DNA of 64,000 nt from Dasyornis broadbenti (taxonomy: Eukaryota; Chordata; Aves; Passeriformes; Dasyornithidae): positions 6,582,095 through 6,646,094 of the forward strand of contig VZRN01006818.1 of assembly GCA_013397935.1 (NCBI GenBank). The letters run 5' to 3'. The notes below the pieces were generated by a model, which was not told the DNA's origin, did not search any database, and saw only the letters and a program-made list of their open reading frames with translations. Numbering within the stretch: the stretch's first letter is position 1; each line of letters starts with the position of its first letter. Below, piece after piece: positions 12,850 to 24,394 of this stretch. The position numbers and the translations under genes are program-made.

Positions 12850-13265
12850 AGAATCACAGAATGTGTCAGGTTGGCAGGTACCACAGGGGGTCATCTGGTC
12901 ACACCCCACTGCCCAAGCAGGGTCATCCCAGAGCACATGGCACAGGATTGTGTCCAGACAGTTCTGGAATATCTCCAGTGAGGGAGACGCCACAACCTCT
13001 CTGGGCAACCTGTTCCAGTGCTCAGTCACTCACGTAATAAAGAAGTTCTTCCTCATATTCAAGTGGAACTTCATGTGCATCAGGGTCTGCCTGTTGCCTC
13101 TTGTCCAATTGCTGGCACCACTGAGAAAAGCCTGACTTGACACCCTCCCTCCAGATATGTTGATGAGGTCCCCTCTCAGTCATCTCTTCTGGACGCAGAA
13201 TAGGCCCAACTCTCGCAGCGTGTTCTTATAAGAGAAGTGCTTCAGTCTCTTCGTGATCTTTGTCA
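12850..13265 (-). mobile_element. CR1 LINE 3' fragment, diverged
   Basis: The + strand begins with agaatcacagaatgtgtcag and runs through CR1-like blocks: 'ctgggcaacctgttccagtg', 'aagaagttcttcctcatattc', 'cctcttgtccaattgctggc', 'gatgaggtcccctctcagtc'. Read in reverse this is the 3' part of a CR1 open reading frame 2 and its 3' UTR, with the element pointing to the - strand. It differs from the 37.9-kb copy in the variable parts, suggesting another CR1 subfamily. It has no intact frame. The 5' limit near 13265 is approximate. Confidence 0.85.
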
Positions 13266-14931
13266 CCCATGTAGTGCTGTGGCATTTGTGTATCAGGCTG
13301 AGGAGCACTCAAAAAACCCTGGGCAGATGGAATTCCATAGCATCTATTAAGTTGGAGGTGGCTTAGTTGAACTAGTTGCTAATAGAGTTAAGCAAGCAAA
13401 GATGTTACATGTTGTCATGTTACTTTTGCTCAGATAATCTTATTTTAATATTTTTAAACTAGAACTTCTTAATGCTATTCAGAGCAGTCAATTTTGCTAT
13501 GTTTACATTCTCTTATTAAGGAAAAAAACAGCTCTACCTTTTGTTTTCTTAAAATTCTGCCTTTCCTGAATGTATTAGCAGCCTTCAGACTTCCAGAGGG
13601 GTAGCTGAATCTTTACTCAAGGTTTAGGATTGAGACTGCAAAAATGAAAATGATGCATACCTTCATACTCTGTGCTGAAGGGACAAATGTCCCTGGCATT
13701 CTCATCAACGATATTATTCAGACAGGGGTGCCCCAAGGTATGACACACTATGTGTGTACGCAAGGCATGAAGCACTCCTTTTTCATTGCATGAACTATAT
13801 TTGCATTGCATGTTTCATGGGCTGTCTTGTAGTACACAATTCAATGTACTACAGGCAGGCTTACATCTGATTCCCTGACAGTCCCAATACTGAATGGCAA
13901 GACAAGATAGTTCTACTAAAAGAAAATATGTCAGCTGCTGAAATAGCTATGTGCCACATGATTTCATTGCCATTACCACTTCATTTCTCTGCTGCTCCAG
14001 AGTGACGCTGTTTATATATTCAGATATGTCTTGGGAATCCAAACTTCTTAGAGAAGAGCTTAACCCTTTCGGTCATTGGTCTGTTTTGCTTACTAAGGCT
14101 AGATGATGAAAATCACGGCTGTTAACTGGCATGGTTTGATTATTGCAGGAGCCTTGTTCTCATTCATTCTGAAGATTCACTGAAGTTCCTGGATGGTGTA
14201 AATGTAGTGAATGTGCCAGAGCCTTCTATACCTACCTGAGTTCAGACCCAAAACAGCTATCATTGTTGTACCCATGCAGATGATATATCACTGTAACTTT
14301 AAAGTATTGACACTGATGACATTGCTAAATTTTTTTCCCATCTATGAAAGTTTACTGGGATACGTTTCTGAGCTGCTAAGTAATGTTAACAGTACTTAAA
14401 ACTAAAAAATGTTTAGTCACCTGCCTTTTTGGTTTTTATGAATATTGATTTTACCAATTTAATTTTAGTACTACTGAATCGTCCTCCTCTTGCCCAAAAC
14501 CTTGGCTTTCTAGTTGCTATTTTTCTTTCACTAAACATCAAGCCCATCCTTGTCCAGTTTTGTTTTTCTGCCAGAATTGTAGATTCTTTCTTTCTTCTAT
14601 GGCTCATTGTTTTGTTATCAACAAGTGATTGGAAGAATTTATTACATATTAAAAATAAAATTGGAAGGCCTGATTTGCACAATGAAATTGTTGTAATGAA
14701 GGTGTTTCTGAGGCTTTCTTTGACTTGTGGAAACATTAAACAACACCATGATAATGGAGGAAAGAAAGGCATTTTCTATTAGCATCCTTCATGTTCCATG
14801 CACATATAAATTATATTTATTATACGTCACATGTAAGTGTGTTTTAAATGCCGGGGCAGTATGATATCACTTTCAAGGAGGAGATGGGAGAGTAACGACA
14901 CCATTATGGGTTTTTTCTGTTTTTTAAGCAG

Positions 14932-15967
14932 ATTCACCAAAAGGCCCTCACCCCTCTGCAGGCATGAATGGAAATGTGCAGCATCCTACCAGCACCGGGC
15001 AGCAGCAGGTCTCTGCCATTCCCTCTCCAAGTGCCAGCAAGCCTTGGCGCAGCAAATCCATGAATGTCAAACACAGCGCGACCTCTACCATGCTGTCTGT
15101 GAAGCAGCCCAGTCCCGCAACCTCCCCGACTCCATCTTCAGACAGGCTCAAGCCACCCCCTTCTGAAGGTGTGAAGCCCCCTTCGTCTGGACAAAAATCT
15201 ATGCTGGAAAAATTCAAGCTGGTTAATGCTAGGACTGCTCTGAGACCTCCTTTGTCACTGAGCTCAGGACCCAGTGACAGTGGGAGAGAGGATGACAACT
15301 TTTCGGAGTGTGGTGAAATGGATGTCTTAAGTGGTGGGGTGAACAGCGGCGGCTCCACAAGTAGCAGTCCCAAAGTATCACCGAAGTTAACCCCTCCAAA
15401 AGCTGGCAGCAAAAATCTCAGCAATAAAAAGTCTTTGCTACAGCCAAAGGACAAAGAGGAAAAGAACAGGGACAAAAACAAAGTTTGCACTGAGAAAGCA
15501 GTCAAGGAAGAGAAGGATCAGGTCATTGAACCATCTGCAAAGAAGAGCTCAAAAATTGCAAGCCTAATCCCTAAGGGAAGCAAGACCACAGCAGCCAAGA
15601 AGGAAAGTTTAATATCATCTTCTAGTGGGATCCCAAAACCTGGATCAAAGGTGGCAACAGCAAAGCAGAGCACTCCCTCCACGTGCACTGGGAGTAAGGA
15701 GGTTGAAAAACTGAGGACTACTAAAGGAAACCAGTCCCAGCCAACACCAAAATCTCAGCTTACTGACAAGGCTTCTCCTTCCTCTGGTCTTGCTTCTTCT
15801 GAAGGGAAAGAACCAAGTGCTGCTCTCCCCCCAGGATCCTCCGTAGCTCTGTCAGCCTCGATGGCTGCAGGCAGTGGCCAAGGCACAGGAAATGGTGTGG
15901 TCCAGCTCCCTCAGCAACAGCAATACAGCCACCCCAACACTGCCACGGTAGCTCCTTTCATTTATAG
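14932..15967 (+). CDS. NAV3: NAV3 large central exon (1036 nt)
   Basis: Longest coding exon of the window, about 345 codons, with no stop. It begins with two bases completing an Asp codon (DSPKGPHPSAG), includes an internal Met at 14964, and ends with two bases of an Arg codon at donor AG|GTAAGA. The encoded segment is disordered and rich in Ser, Pro and Lys. Visible parts are KPWRSKSMNVKHSATSTMLS, a conserved SMLEKFKLVNARTALRPP block (near 15198), a charged KDKEEKNRDKNK stretch, and a Lys-rich SKIASLIPKGSK region. Three SxIP motifs of the type bound by EB proteins occur: SAIP (15012), SLIP (15561) and SGIP (15624), the last two followed by basic residues. Navigators are known microtubule plus-end trackers, so EB binding here is a reasonable inference. 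The exon ends in a Gln-rich tract and HPNTATVAPFIYR, a family signature. The long antisense frame at 14948-15505 is a shadow. Confidence 0.96.
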
Positions 15968-18900
15968 GTAAGAGCATGGAGGAAAATTGGGTTTGTGCTG
16001 CCATTTAGGAAAGAGAGCTAAAATGGGTAAAGTAAGGTGGATCATGCTGTTATCCCCAGTTTCTGTCACGGCATCATGCCAATGTTTTCCTAATATTATT
16101 TTTTAATTAATGTTATTGTATGAACAATTTCTTACGAGGACTCTGAGTCTTTACCTTGTGCAAAAGCAATCCACTGCAAATATTTGCCGTTTACAATTCA
16201 GGGTGTTTTGATTAGAAATACAGATCATATGGTACATTCTCTGTGCTGCTTTTGAAAGGTCACGGCTCAGTCAGGTTTCTAGTGCGAATATTCTTGCTTG
16301 CATTCTAAGAACCTCGACCTCTATTTGCTGATATTTGACAATATTTGCTTAAAATTCACTGTTCTCTTAAAAGATCATAAAATAAACTCCTGATGTTTTC
16401 AGAATATGTAACAGTCCTGGTGGTATTTGAAGAAAAACCATACACAAACTTATATAAGCATTTAAAAATATTTCAACAGTTTGTGTAGACAGAAAAGGTT
16501 GCTGTTTGCAGTGCTTTTCCTGCTTAGTTTTCTGCATGAACTACGTGTAGGTTAACTCCCTGGAGGCAATTAATTTTTACAGGCAGTAATAACTCTTTGG
16601 ATGGCCAAGGCTCTGGAACAGGAGAATGAACAGTTAAATGTATCAGTCTTTGTCTGAATTAATTTTGCTGTATGATAGAGCAGTTGAAGAGAAGCTGGGA
16701 GATTTCACTGTTGTACAACCCAGAAGACAGAATAAGTGTAGAAAGATTGACAGGCTGATTTGAATAATGTTTTCAGATGTCAGCTGTTGGAGGGCTTTAG
16801 CTACAGTTGTGGGTAAATTTAACATCTGATAAAATGACAAATACATTATTAAGAAAAATATACTGCCAGTTTTTGTTAGTGAGTAGTGCTCTAGATAATC
16901 TTGGCTGAAGATTAAAGAGGTGATGAAGTAGGCTCTGAGGAAGTATATATATCATTACACACAACTAAACATAGCTTCAGAACCAATCTGGATGACTGAT
17001 AAGTTCAGAAAATCATATGGGAGGGAGAAAAGGCTCAATATAGGTTATAGTTATCCTAATATGCAGTGGAGCCTCTTGAGTTTCATTTAAATGGATCACT
17101 GGATGCACTTAATATGCATGTGACTGTCTGGAATAACCTCAGTGATACAGAGGATTTGTAGTGTGGTACATAGGACAGCCTGCGTACGTGTCAGGGTGCG
17201 TCTGTAAAGAGAGAGAAAACGAAGCCATGCTTTGCTTCAGATGTGTGTGTGCTGTTTCATGGCTATTTTACTGCGTATTGATGCTATTTCATTGCTTGAT
17301 GGAAATGTCTTTGCATTCTTTTAAGCTCCATCTTGAAGCGAATTGTATTTTGAATTTTAAAGGGTGATAGAAGCATGCATCTTTGTTACCAATAATTGTC
17401 TCTTTGCTTCAAACAAACAGCAAAGGAGACTGTATTTGAAGTTAAATCTTACATGAAAATAAAATTCTTCAAGCTAGTGTCTGATCTCAGTATGCCATAA
17501 ACCCAGAGTAATAGACAGACTTTGATGAGGTTACTTCAATATGTATCTCTCTAACTGAGTGCAGAATCTGACTCAAAAATACATAGTAACTACATTTCTT
17601 AAAAATCTCGAGGGCTTTATAATACCACACAGTGGTTTCATGGAAGAATATAATTATAATCAAGGATAAAATACCCAGATTTTCAAAGTCAGCATATTGA
17701 TTTCTGTGCATATATGGTAAGTGGAAATGAGCAAGAGCTGGGGTGCTGTATTTACATTTTTTGTTCTTCAACATAATTTTTTTCAAAGCAGTCACCACAA
17801 TTTATTTACAGAATTTTGACTTTTAACAGCTTTATATGAGTTAGTAAACAATGGTTACCATTTAGACTCACAGGTTTTTTTCCCAGCTAGAAGGAATATC
17901 TAGGCTCTAGTTTATACTGCAGTCCTTGTACGAAAAAAAAAAAAAAACCAACCAAAAAAACCCCAATAAAATTTAGTAAAAATACAATGCTTTTTATCCA
18001 TAATTCTGCAGAATCTTGCCACATACTTGTGTGATCTGTTTAGGATCTATTTAGACTGTTAGCACAAGCATAAGTAAGCCAGTGCTTTCTCAGATTCATT
18101 GCTGATACCTGCAGATTCCATATATTTTGAAATATCTTTTTGTTAACCAAGAGGATATTACTGCAGATTTGTGAGGAAAAGGAAGTATTCCAAGGAGGTT
18201 TTTTTAAGACTGCCATGTATTTTGTTTAAATAGTAATTCAAACCTGTAGTTATCAATAGTCATATTTTCAAGAAGTCTATATTTTTATTAATGGACAGCA
18301 GATAGAAAACGCTGTTTTACTGGGAGGTTCTGAGATGGCATATTGCACTATTCAGCTTTGCAGTCTTGGTGCTTTGTCCTTTCTGATATCACATTGTATT
18401 TTCATTCCTCTTAAACACCTGACATCGGAATTCATATGAGATTATTACTTCTCTTCAAAGATTAGCAGCAACAGTCAGAATTGCATTTGAGATAATCTAA
18501 ATGGGTATAATTTAAATTCTTCCATTCTGCCAGCAAGTGATTATTTATTTTCAAATATGGCTGTGAATATGTTATTTACAGTCCCATATGTGTCCCCTAT
18601 GAAGCTGACTGCAGGGTCCAACTGATGTAAGACTGAAGAAGATGTAATTTATTTGCCAGGAAGCTTGATAAGAGAGATACAGCAGGAAGGTGTAAGACAC
18701 TGTATAACTGTTTAAAGTACACCTGCCAGTACTTAAAATTGCATTCTTCTACTTAGAATTGTAGGAGGATGGAAATTGTGCCATTTTCCAGAGTCCCTTA
18801 GATTTGTATTGAAATTGGCCACACAATTTAGCTGTCTTCCCAGTGGTGCCTAAATTTCAAATGGAGAAGACAAACACACAAGTTTAGCACTTACTAGGCT

Positions 18901-21900
18901 ACAGTGCAAACAGAGGGAAAAGCGTACATTAATGAAAACAAAAGAAAGATATCTGAATTTGACTCTTAAAAATAAGAGAATAGGTTCATTTCTATGTTAA
19001 CTTTTCATGCTCAAAAGTGGAATACAACCTTCAATATCAATCCTTTTCTCGCCCAGAGAAGAGCCTATTGCATGTAATAATTGCTTTTTTTTCGCTTTTT
19101 TTCTTTTTTTTTTTTTTTTTTAATGACTCAAATTGCATAAGTTTGCATTATTTCCATAAAATGGGGAAAACAGCTATAGTCCCAGGAGTAACACGCATCA
19201 CCTCTTTCCATGGGGCAAATCCTTGATGCAAATCATCACAACCCTACAAGAAGTAACGTGATATGATGGAAATTAATGTTTGTTGTGGATTCACTGAAAG
19301 AGTAAAGGAATATTTCAGTAGGAGAGCATTGGGTTGTAACTGAATGCATGTACTGCACTTCAGCTCTATTTTATTGACTCCTCCAGTAACCACTGTAGGA
19401 GCTTAGTAGGTCTCTTCTCCATGACTGAAATACAGAATCTGAAGCTCCTAAATCTCGGGAGCTGTGCTGCTTGGGAATTGCTTTTTGCCTGAAATGCTGA
19501 AAGTACATAAACTGCTGCAGAGAATTAGCTGACCACTCATCATCCTGAGCTGCACTTCAATGTTGTGCTTTGCTTAAATTTCAATTTTTCAGCTAAATTT
19601 TAGTTTATGATAGCAACATCTGGAAAAAGTTTCAGCAGTGTCTGAATAGCAATTTTGCAGAGATAGTCTTTCAGTGTTAGTGCTGGACTTCAAATACCAG
19701 TTTGGCACTCCTTTTGCCCCTGCAGAGTAAGAAACTGGTAACTGCAGCTACCTGATAGGTTGGTGTAGAGGAGATGGTGCCAGACTCTTCTCTTAAATGC
19801 AGGGTGAAAGGATAAGAGGTAACAGATGCAAGTTACAGCAGGGAAGGTGCTGATTGAAAGTTAGAAAAATATGATTTTACCTTGAGGGTGGTGAAATAGT
19901 GGTGGAGGTTGTGGAATCTCTGTCCTTGGGTCTGTCCAAGACCCAACAAAGCAAGGCTCTGAGCAACATAATGTAACCAGACCTGCTTCAAGAAAGTCAT
20001 TGGACCAGATGGCACCTAGAGCATCTTTCTAATCTAAATTACTTTATGTTTCTGTAAGGACAAAAGTACTCAACAAGATAGGGGCACAAAAAGGAAATAT
20101 CAGTGTAATAAATAAACATGTTACTGGAACTTTCTTCCCAACTCCTTTACTACATAGTGATTAACACAATTCTTTTACCAGGCCATAGCTTCAAGGGTGT
20201 GCAGGAGGTTGAGTGGTGACAGATGGGAAGGAGGATATAATCTGGTTGTATCTCTGGAAGTGCAGTGAAATTCAATTCCAGATGCCTGTTTAGGATGTTT
20301 TTATACAGGCTTAGGAAAACAATTATACTACTCTTCAAGTATCCTGCAACCATAGCATCTGCAGGGTTTCTTGAAGCCATGTTTATGTCCAGTTTTAATT
20401 ACTAGAAGCTACTTCTGTGTCACTGATTGTGGAGTTGAAACTAAGTTTACAGTAAAAAGCATTCTGTCAGTTAATTGTGTTTGTTAATAATAGATTATGC
20501 TGTTAAACATACTTTCTTAGATAAAGTGAGGACTCAAAGTCATGCTGCAGTGCTTTATTGATTCCTATTATTTACATTGCTGCTGTGAAAATAAAGCAAC
20601 AGCCACTGCCAAAATTTTGCAGTCGTAGGTAGTGCTAAACATTGCCACTCATCAGTTTTACCTATAACAAATGCATGGTCTTTAGACAAATACTCCCATT
20701 TTTCCATGAATGGTTTTCAAGTAATTGTGCAGGAAAAATTTCCATTGAAGAGGTCTTAGTTTAAGAGATGGGAAGAAACATAAGTGAAGAAGTCTTTATA
20801 AACAATATTTGATTAATGGTGAGTTAAAACAGTGGCTTGATAAATCGTCTGTTTTCTGTTTATGATCTGAAGTTACTCTTTTAAATTGCCATACAGACAA
20901 TGTGACCTATTCCTTTGACTAAACAATCAGTAAAATTCAGGATAGAGGACCAAAAGAAATATTCTGTTCAGGCTTCTGTAACTGGCAGCCCTAATAATCC
21001 TTTCATAAACCAACTCAATTTTATTTTCTACTGGTTAATCCCCACTATTACAATGGGAAAGTTCCTGCAAAAATTCATTCATAACATTTTTTGGAATCGT
21101 TTGCATCCTACATGATTAGATTACATCCATTTATTACTTTGTTGATATTGTCTGTTGGCTTAAAAAGGTGTTTTCCCTCTTTTTGATTGCTCTTTTTAAA
21201 TGTGAAAGAATAATCCCATCCCCTTCCTTTTCTTTTGTGAGGCTAAACCAAATCAACTCTTTTTTTTTTTTTNNNNNNNNNNNNNNNNNNNNNNNNNNNN
21301 NNNNNNTGTTTATCAGAAGGGTTTCCTTTTTCCCCATGAGAGCACCCCAGTAGCCCTTCCTTGCATCTGTTCCCAATTTGACTCAGTTCCTGAACATGGG
21401 TGATCGAACTGCTCATATTGCAGACATGGCCCTGCCAGTCTGTTGCACTGACAGTGATACACATTCCAGACAGCTGCATCTCAGAGAGCTGTTGGAAAAG
21501 TGCCATCACATTCATCTGATACCTTTTGGAATGTCAACTAAAAAGCAAACAAATCTTTGATGCTATCTGTGCTTATTTAAGGTTGGCTATTTCGTTAGAG
21601 ACAGGAAATGACTGACTGTGTTAGAGACCACTTATTAAGTAGTGTTTCAAATTCTATTCTTAATTAACCCATACCGGCTCATTTTAATCAAAATGAATGA
21701 GCTTATGCAGGTTGATTGAAAGATTTGTCCAATTAAGTGAGTTTGATACTCTTACAAGTAGGTAGCATGTAACTCGGTGGGTTGGGGATAAGTGCATTCT
21801 CTGATTGCCATGATTAAAATAGAAAACAGATTGTCCTGTTTTCGTGAAGGTTGCCTAAATTAACCTGTGCTGTAGATGCACTGCACTGGAAGAAATATCA

Positions 21901-24278
21901 CTGGGCTGGTTTTTACTAAACTAAAATTCTTTTCTCTTTTCTTGATAGTGAGGGAGATGCAAGAATTTAATTAATTTTTAAGGCAGTGGGCTGTGAATAG
22001 GTAGAGGATAGAGGATCATTCATTAAGGCCAGTGTGCAAGATTAACAAGAAGATCTCTTAATTTGCTGTTTACTTGCTTTGAGCTTAATCTGTGCTGCAG
22101 TCCTGCAGAGATCACTTGATTCATTCATAGGACTTATATGTCCCACAGAAAAACATCAAAGCCAGCAGTATAGCAGAAGACAAACCTCAAAATTTCATTT
22201 TCCATTCCATTTTAAAAATTAGAAGAGGCATTTACATGCTTGGTCCAACGTATCACAACCCATGACAGGCCCACAGCAATGCAACTTGAATTTTAGGTAC
22301 CCAGTGTGTACCTGAGCCTCTTTGTTCCCCAAGAGCCCCAAAATCCTGCATGAAGTCTATTTGGAAGTCTTTCACCCCTAGCCTAGTCTTTCACAATTCT
22401 CAGTGCATCTGAGCTAAGCCCAGCTCCAGAGCAAATAAGGGCCTTGTCCATCATGCATGAAAAAGCAGGGCTGGTGTGGAAGTGCTGGCAGCCAGCAACC
22501 CCCTGGAGACCTTGTGGAAAAAGAGCGATTTGTGAGAGACCTGTTCCCTGTTCCCTGTTCCCTCCTTGGGGTATCCCCATCATATCTTCCCTAGGGCCAG
22601 TGCTTTTAGTCTGTCTGTACCACAACAAATAACCAGTTTTCTCAAGTAAGCAGAACCTAGGTTGCTGTGAAATCCATAGTCCTCCATGAGATTCCTGTTG
22701 TTTCCTCAAACAGGTAAAATTTTGGTAATTTAAAGCCCTTTGGGAAAGCAAGTAGGACTGAGGAATTTCAGAGTGTGTTCACTCTGAGGGATAGAGTGAG
22801 CTCTTTTTACCTGAGACTCTCCTCTCGAGCATCAAATGTAAAACTACATTCAAGGTTGGCAGGACACAGTTAACCTTGCAACATGTGCTGAGCTTGTGTT
22901 TCCAGTAGTGTGTGACAGACAAGAACCAAAACCAGGTTTTTTATAGACCAGTTGTCTGTTTCCAGCATCTCAAAAGTACAGAAATTGATAAGAAAGACAG
23001 TGGATCAGATCAGGCATAATTTACATTTCTGTTTCTGAGCTGAATGATTCTAATCAATGGATTCTACCATGGTAGTACTTGTGCAGCTCTTTATGCCGAT
23101 ATCTGTTCCCTCATGTACTGTGATGAATTACTGAACAAATCCACCCAGTAAGTAACTTTGAAGAAAATATTAACTGGAAATTTATTTCATAAAATAAGTT
23201 GCTATAAAATTATTTTGAGAGATAAGTCATGGTTTTTATGAGATTTATTTTATAAAATACGGATTCATCACACAGTTAAATATGTCTGTTTTCAGTTTAG
23301 TTGGTCATTGGAAACTCTTTATGATGAATTTTGAAAATTGGACTATAAATGTCACATCCTGAAATTAGGATATAAATATTTTACTAGTCTTTTAATAAAT
23401 CAGAACAGTGACTGCTATTCATGTCAGGAAAGCTGGAAGAACTTAATCTGTAAGTGAAGACCTTTTAAAACTTTATTTCAAAAAGTGATTTTTATATCTT
23501 TAGATGTGTTCTCTTGCTGTATACACATGTGGTACACGTTGCTATTTGATAACACCGTAGTTCAGCAGTTCCAGTGTAAACTACATACTACAGCTTTTCC
23601 TGAGGAAGAGGCAATAAGTGTGTGAGATATTCTTTATTATAATCGATGTGCTTATGTATTTCTTGCTGTTTACCTTCATATAACAGAACGTAATTGTATT
23701 CAACAAAGGGTTCCCACTATAATTTATCATTGATATTCACAGAAATATACCCTCAAAGAAAATATAAGCTATTTGTTGGAAAGTTAATGGAAAAACTTGC
23801 ATTATCCCATTCCCCAGAGTTATATAAGGGGCATTATCAAAAGAAGCTGCACATAGATTTAAATATCTGGGCCAGATTTCCATCCAGCCTTGCATAAGCT
23901 TATTCCCACATGGTCTTTCTCACTTAATATTTCATCAATTACAACTTTTTATTTCCTTTATATATGTGCAGGGATGTAACTTAACCAATGTAAATGGATT
24001 CTGACTAGATCTGGTTGACAAATCCTGAAAAAAAATAAGTGGGGAAAAAATATAGATCCAAATTTCACAGCATTAACCCTGAGTTGTTCCTGTAGAGAGA
24101 GAGAGAAACCCTAGTTGCTTGTAAATTTGTGTAGCTGAACTTAAACTAGCAGAATAAGAATGTGACAAAACGGTATTTTCACCATATTTAGTGATATGAT
24201 TCTTGGTGGAGCTGCACTTTTTTTCCATGAGTACATGAATGATAGATAATAATAATCAATCTTCTTGCTTGATTTCAG
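15968..24278 (+). other. NAV3: NAV3 intron, 8.3 kb
   Basis: GT-AG intron (donor gtaaga, acceptor gatttcag). It is AT-rich and carries homopolymer runs (T at 19104-19121, A near 17935-17946) and the assembly gap at 21273-21306. The short triplication of a ttccctg-type unit near 22545-22562 is the only tandem repeat I noticed. No exon or mobile element is recognised. Confidence 0.85.
21260..21306. other. Poly-T run followed by assembly gap
   Basis: Thirteen T (21260-21272) run directly into 34 N (21273-21306). The gap is very likely an unresolved homopolymer or simple repeat. Apparent open frames crossing it contain unknown residues and mean nothing. It lies deep in an intron, about 3 kb from the nearest exon, so it does not affect the coding annotation. 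Confidence 0.97.
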
Positions 24279-24394
24279 AGCTCTCTCAGAAAATGACAGT
24301 ACCTCTTTACCACCTGCTGACTCCTGTACCAGTCCTACTAAAATGGATTTGTCGTTTAGTAAGACTGCCAAACAGTGCCTAGAGGAGATATCTG
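24279..24394 (+). CDS. NAV3: NAV3 internal exon (116 nt)
   Basis: One base completes the Arg codon left open by the previous exon. Then follow 38 codons (ALSENDSTSLPPADSCTSP, then TKMDLSFSKTAKQCLEEIS) and one base of a Gly codon, ending at donor G|GTGAGT. Acceptor gatttcag and donor both fit consensus. The TKMDLS...SKTAKQCLEEIS part is characteristic of NAV3, while NAV2 has a different sequence at this position. Exit phase 1 matches the exon at 37074 and is the same as the exit phase of the alternative first exon at 31897-32437. The two are therefore mutually exclusive ways of entering exon 37074. Length 116 is not a multiple of three, so skipping it alone would shift the frame. Confidence 0.94.

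Larger units (their letters stand above)
7937..14931 (+). other. NAV3: NAV3 intron, 7.0 kb
   Basis: GT-AG intron between two certain exons (donor gtaagg, acceptor ttaagcag). It holds a CR1 fragment (about 12850-13265) preceded by a GC-richer patch (about 12540-12760), and a 22-base T run (10542-10563). A pair of overlapping opposite-strand open frames at 14413-14782, 117-119 codons each, looks fortuitous. I see no other exon. Confidence 0.85.

Noticed and set aside
14948..15505. A 185-codon antisense open frame
   Set aside because: It is the complement of the Ser/Pro-rich NAV3 exon 14932-15967; such codon bias commonly leaves the opposite strand open.
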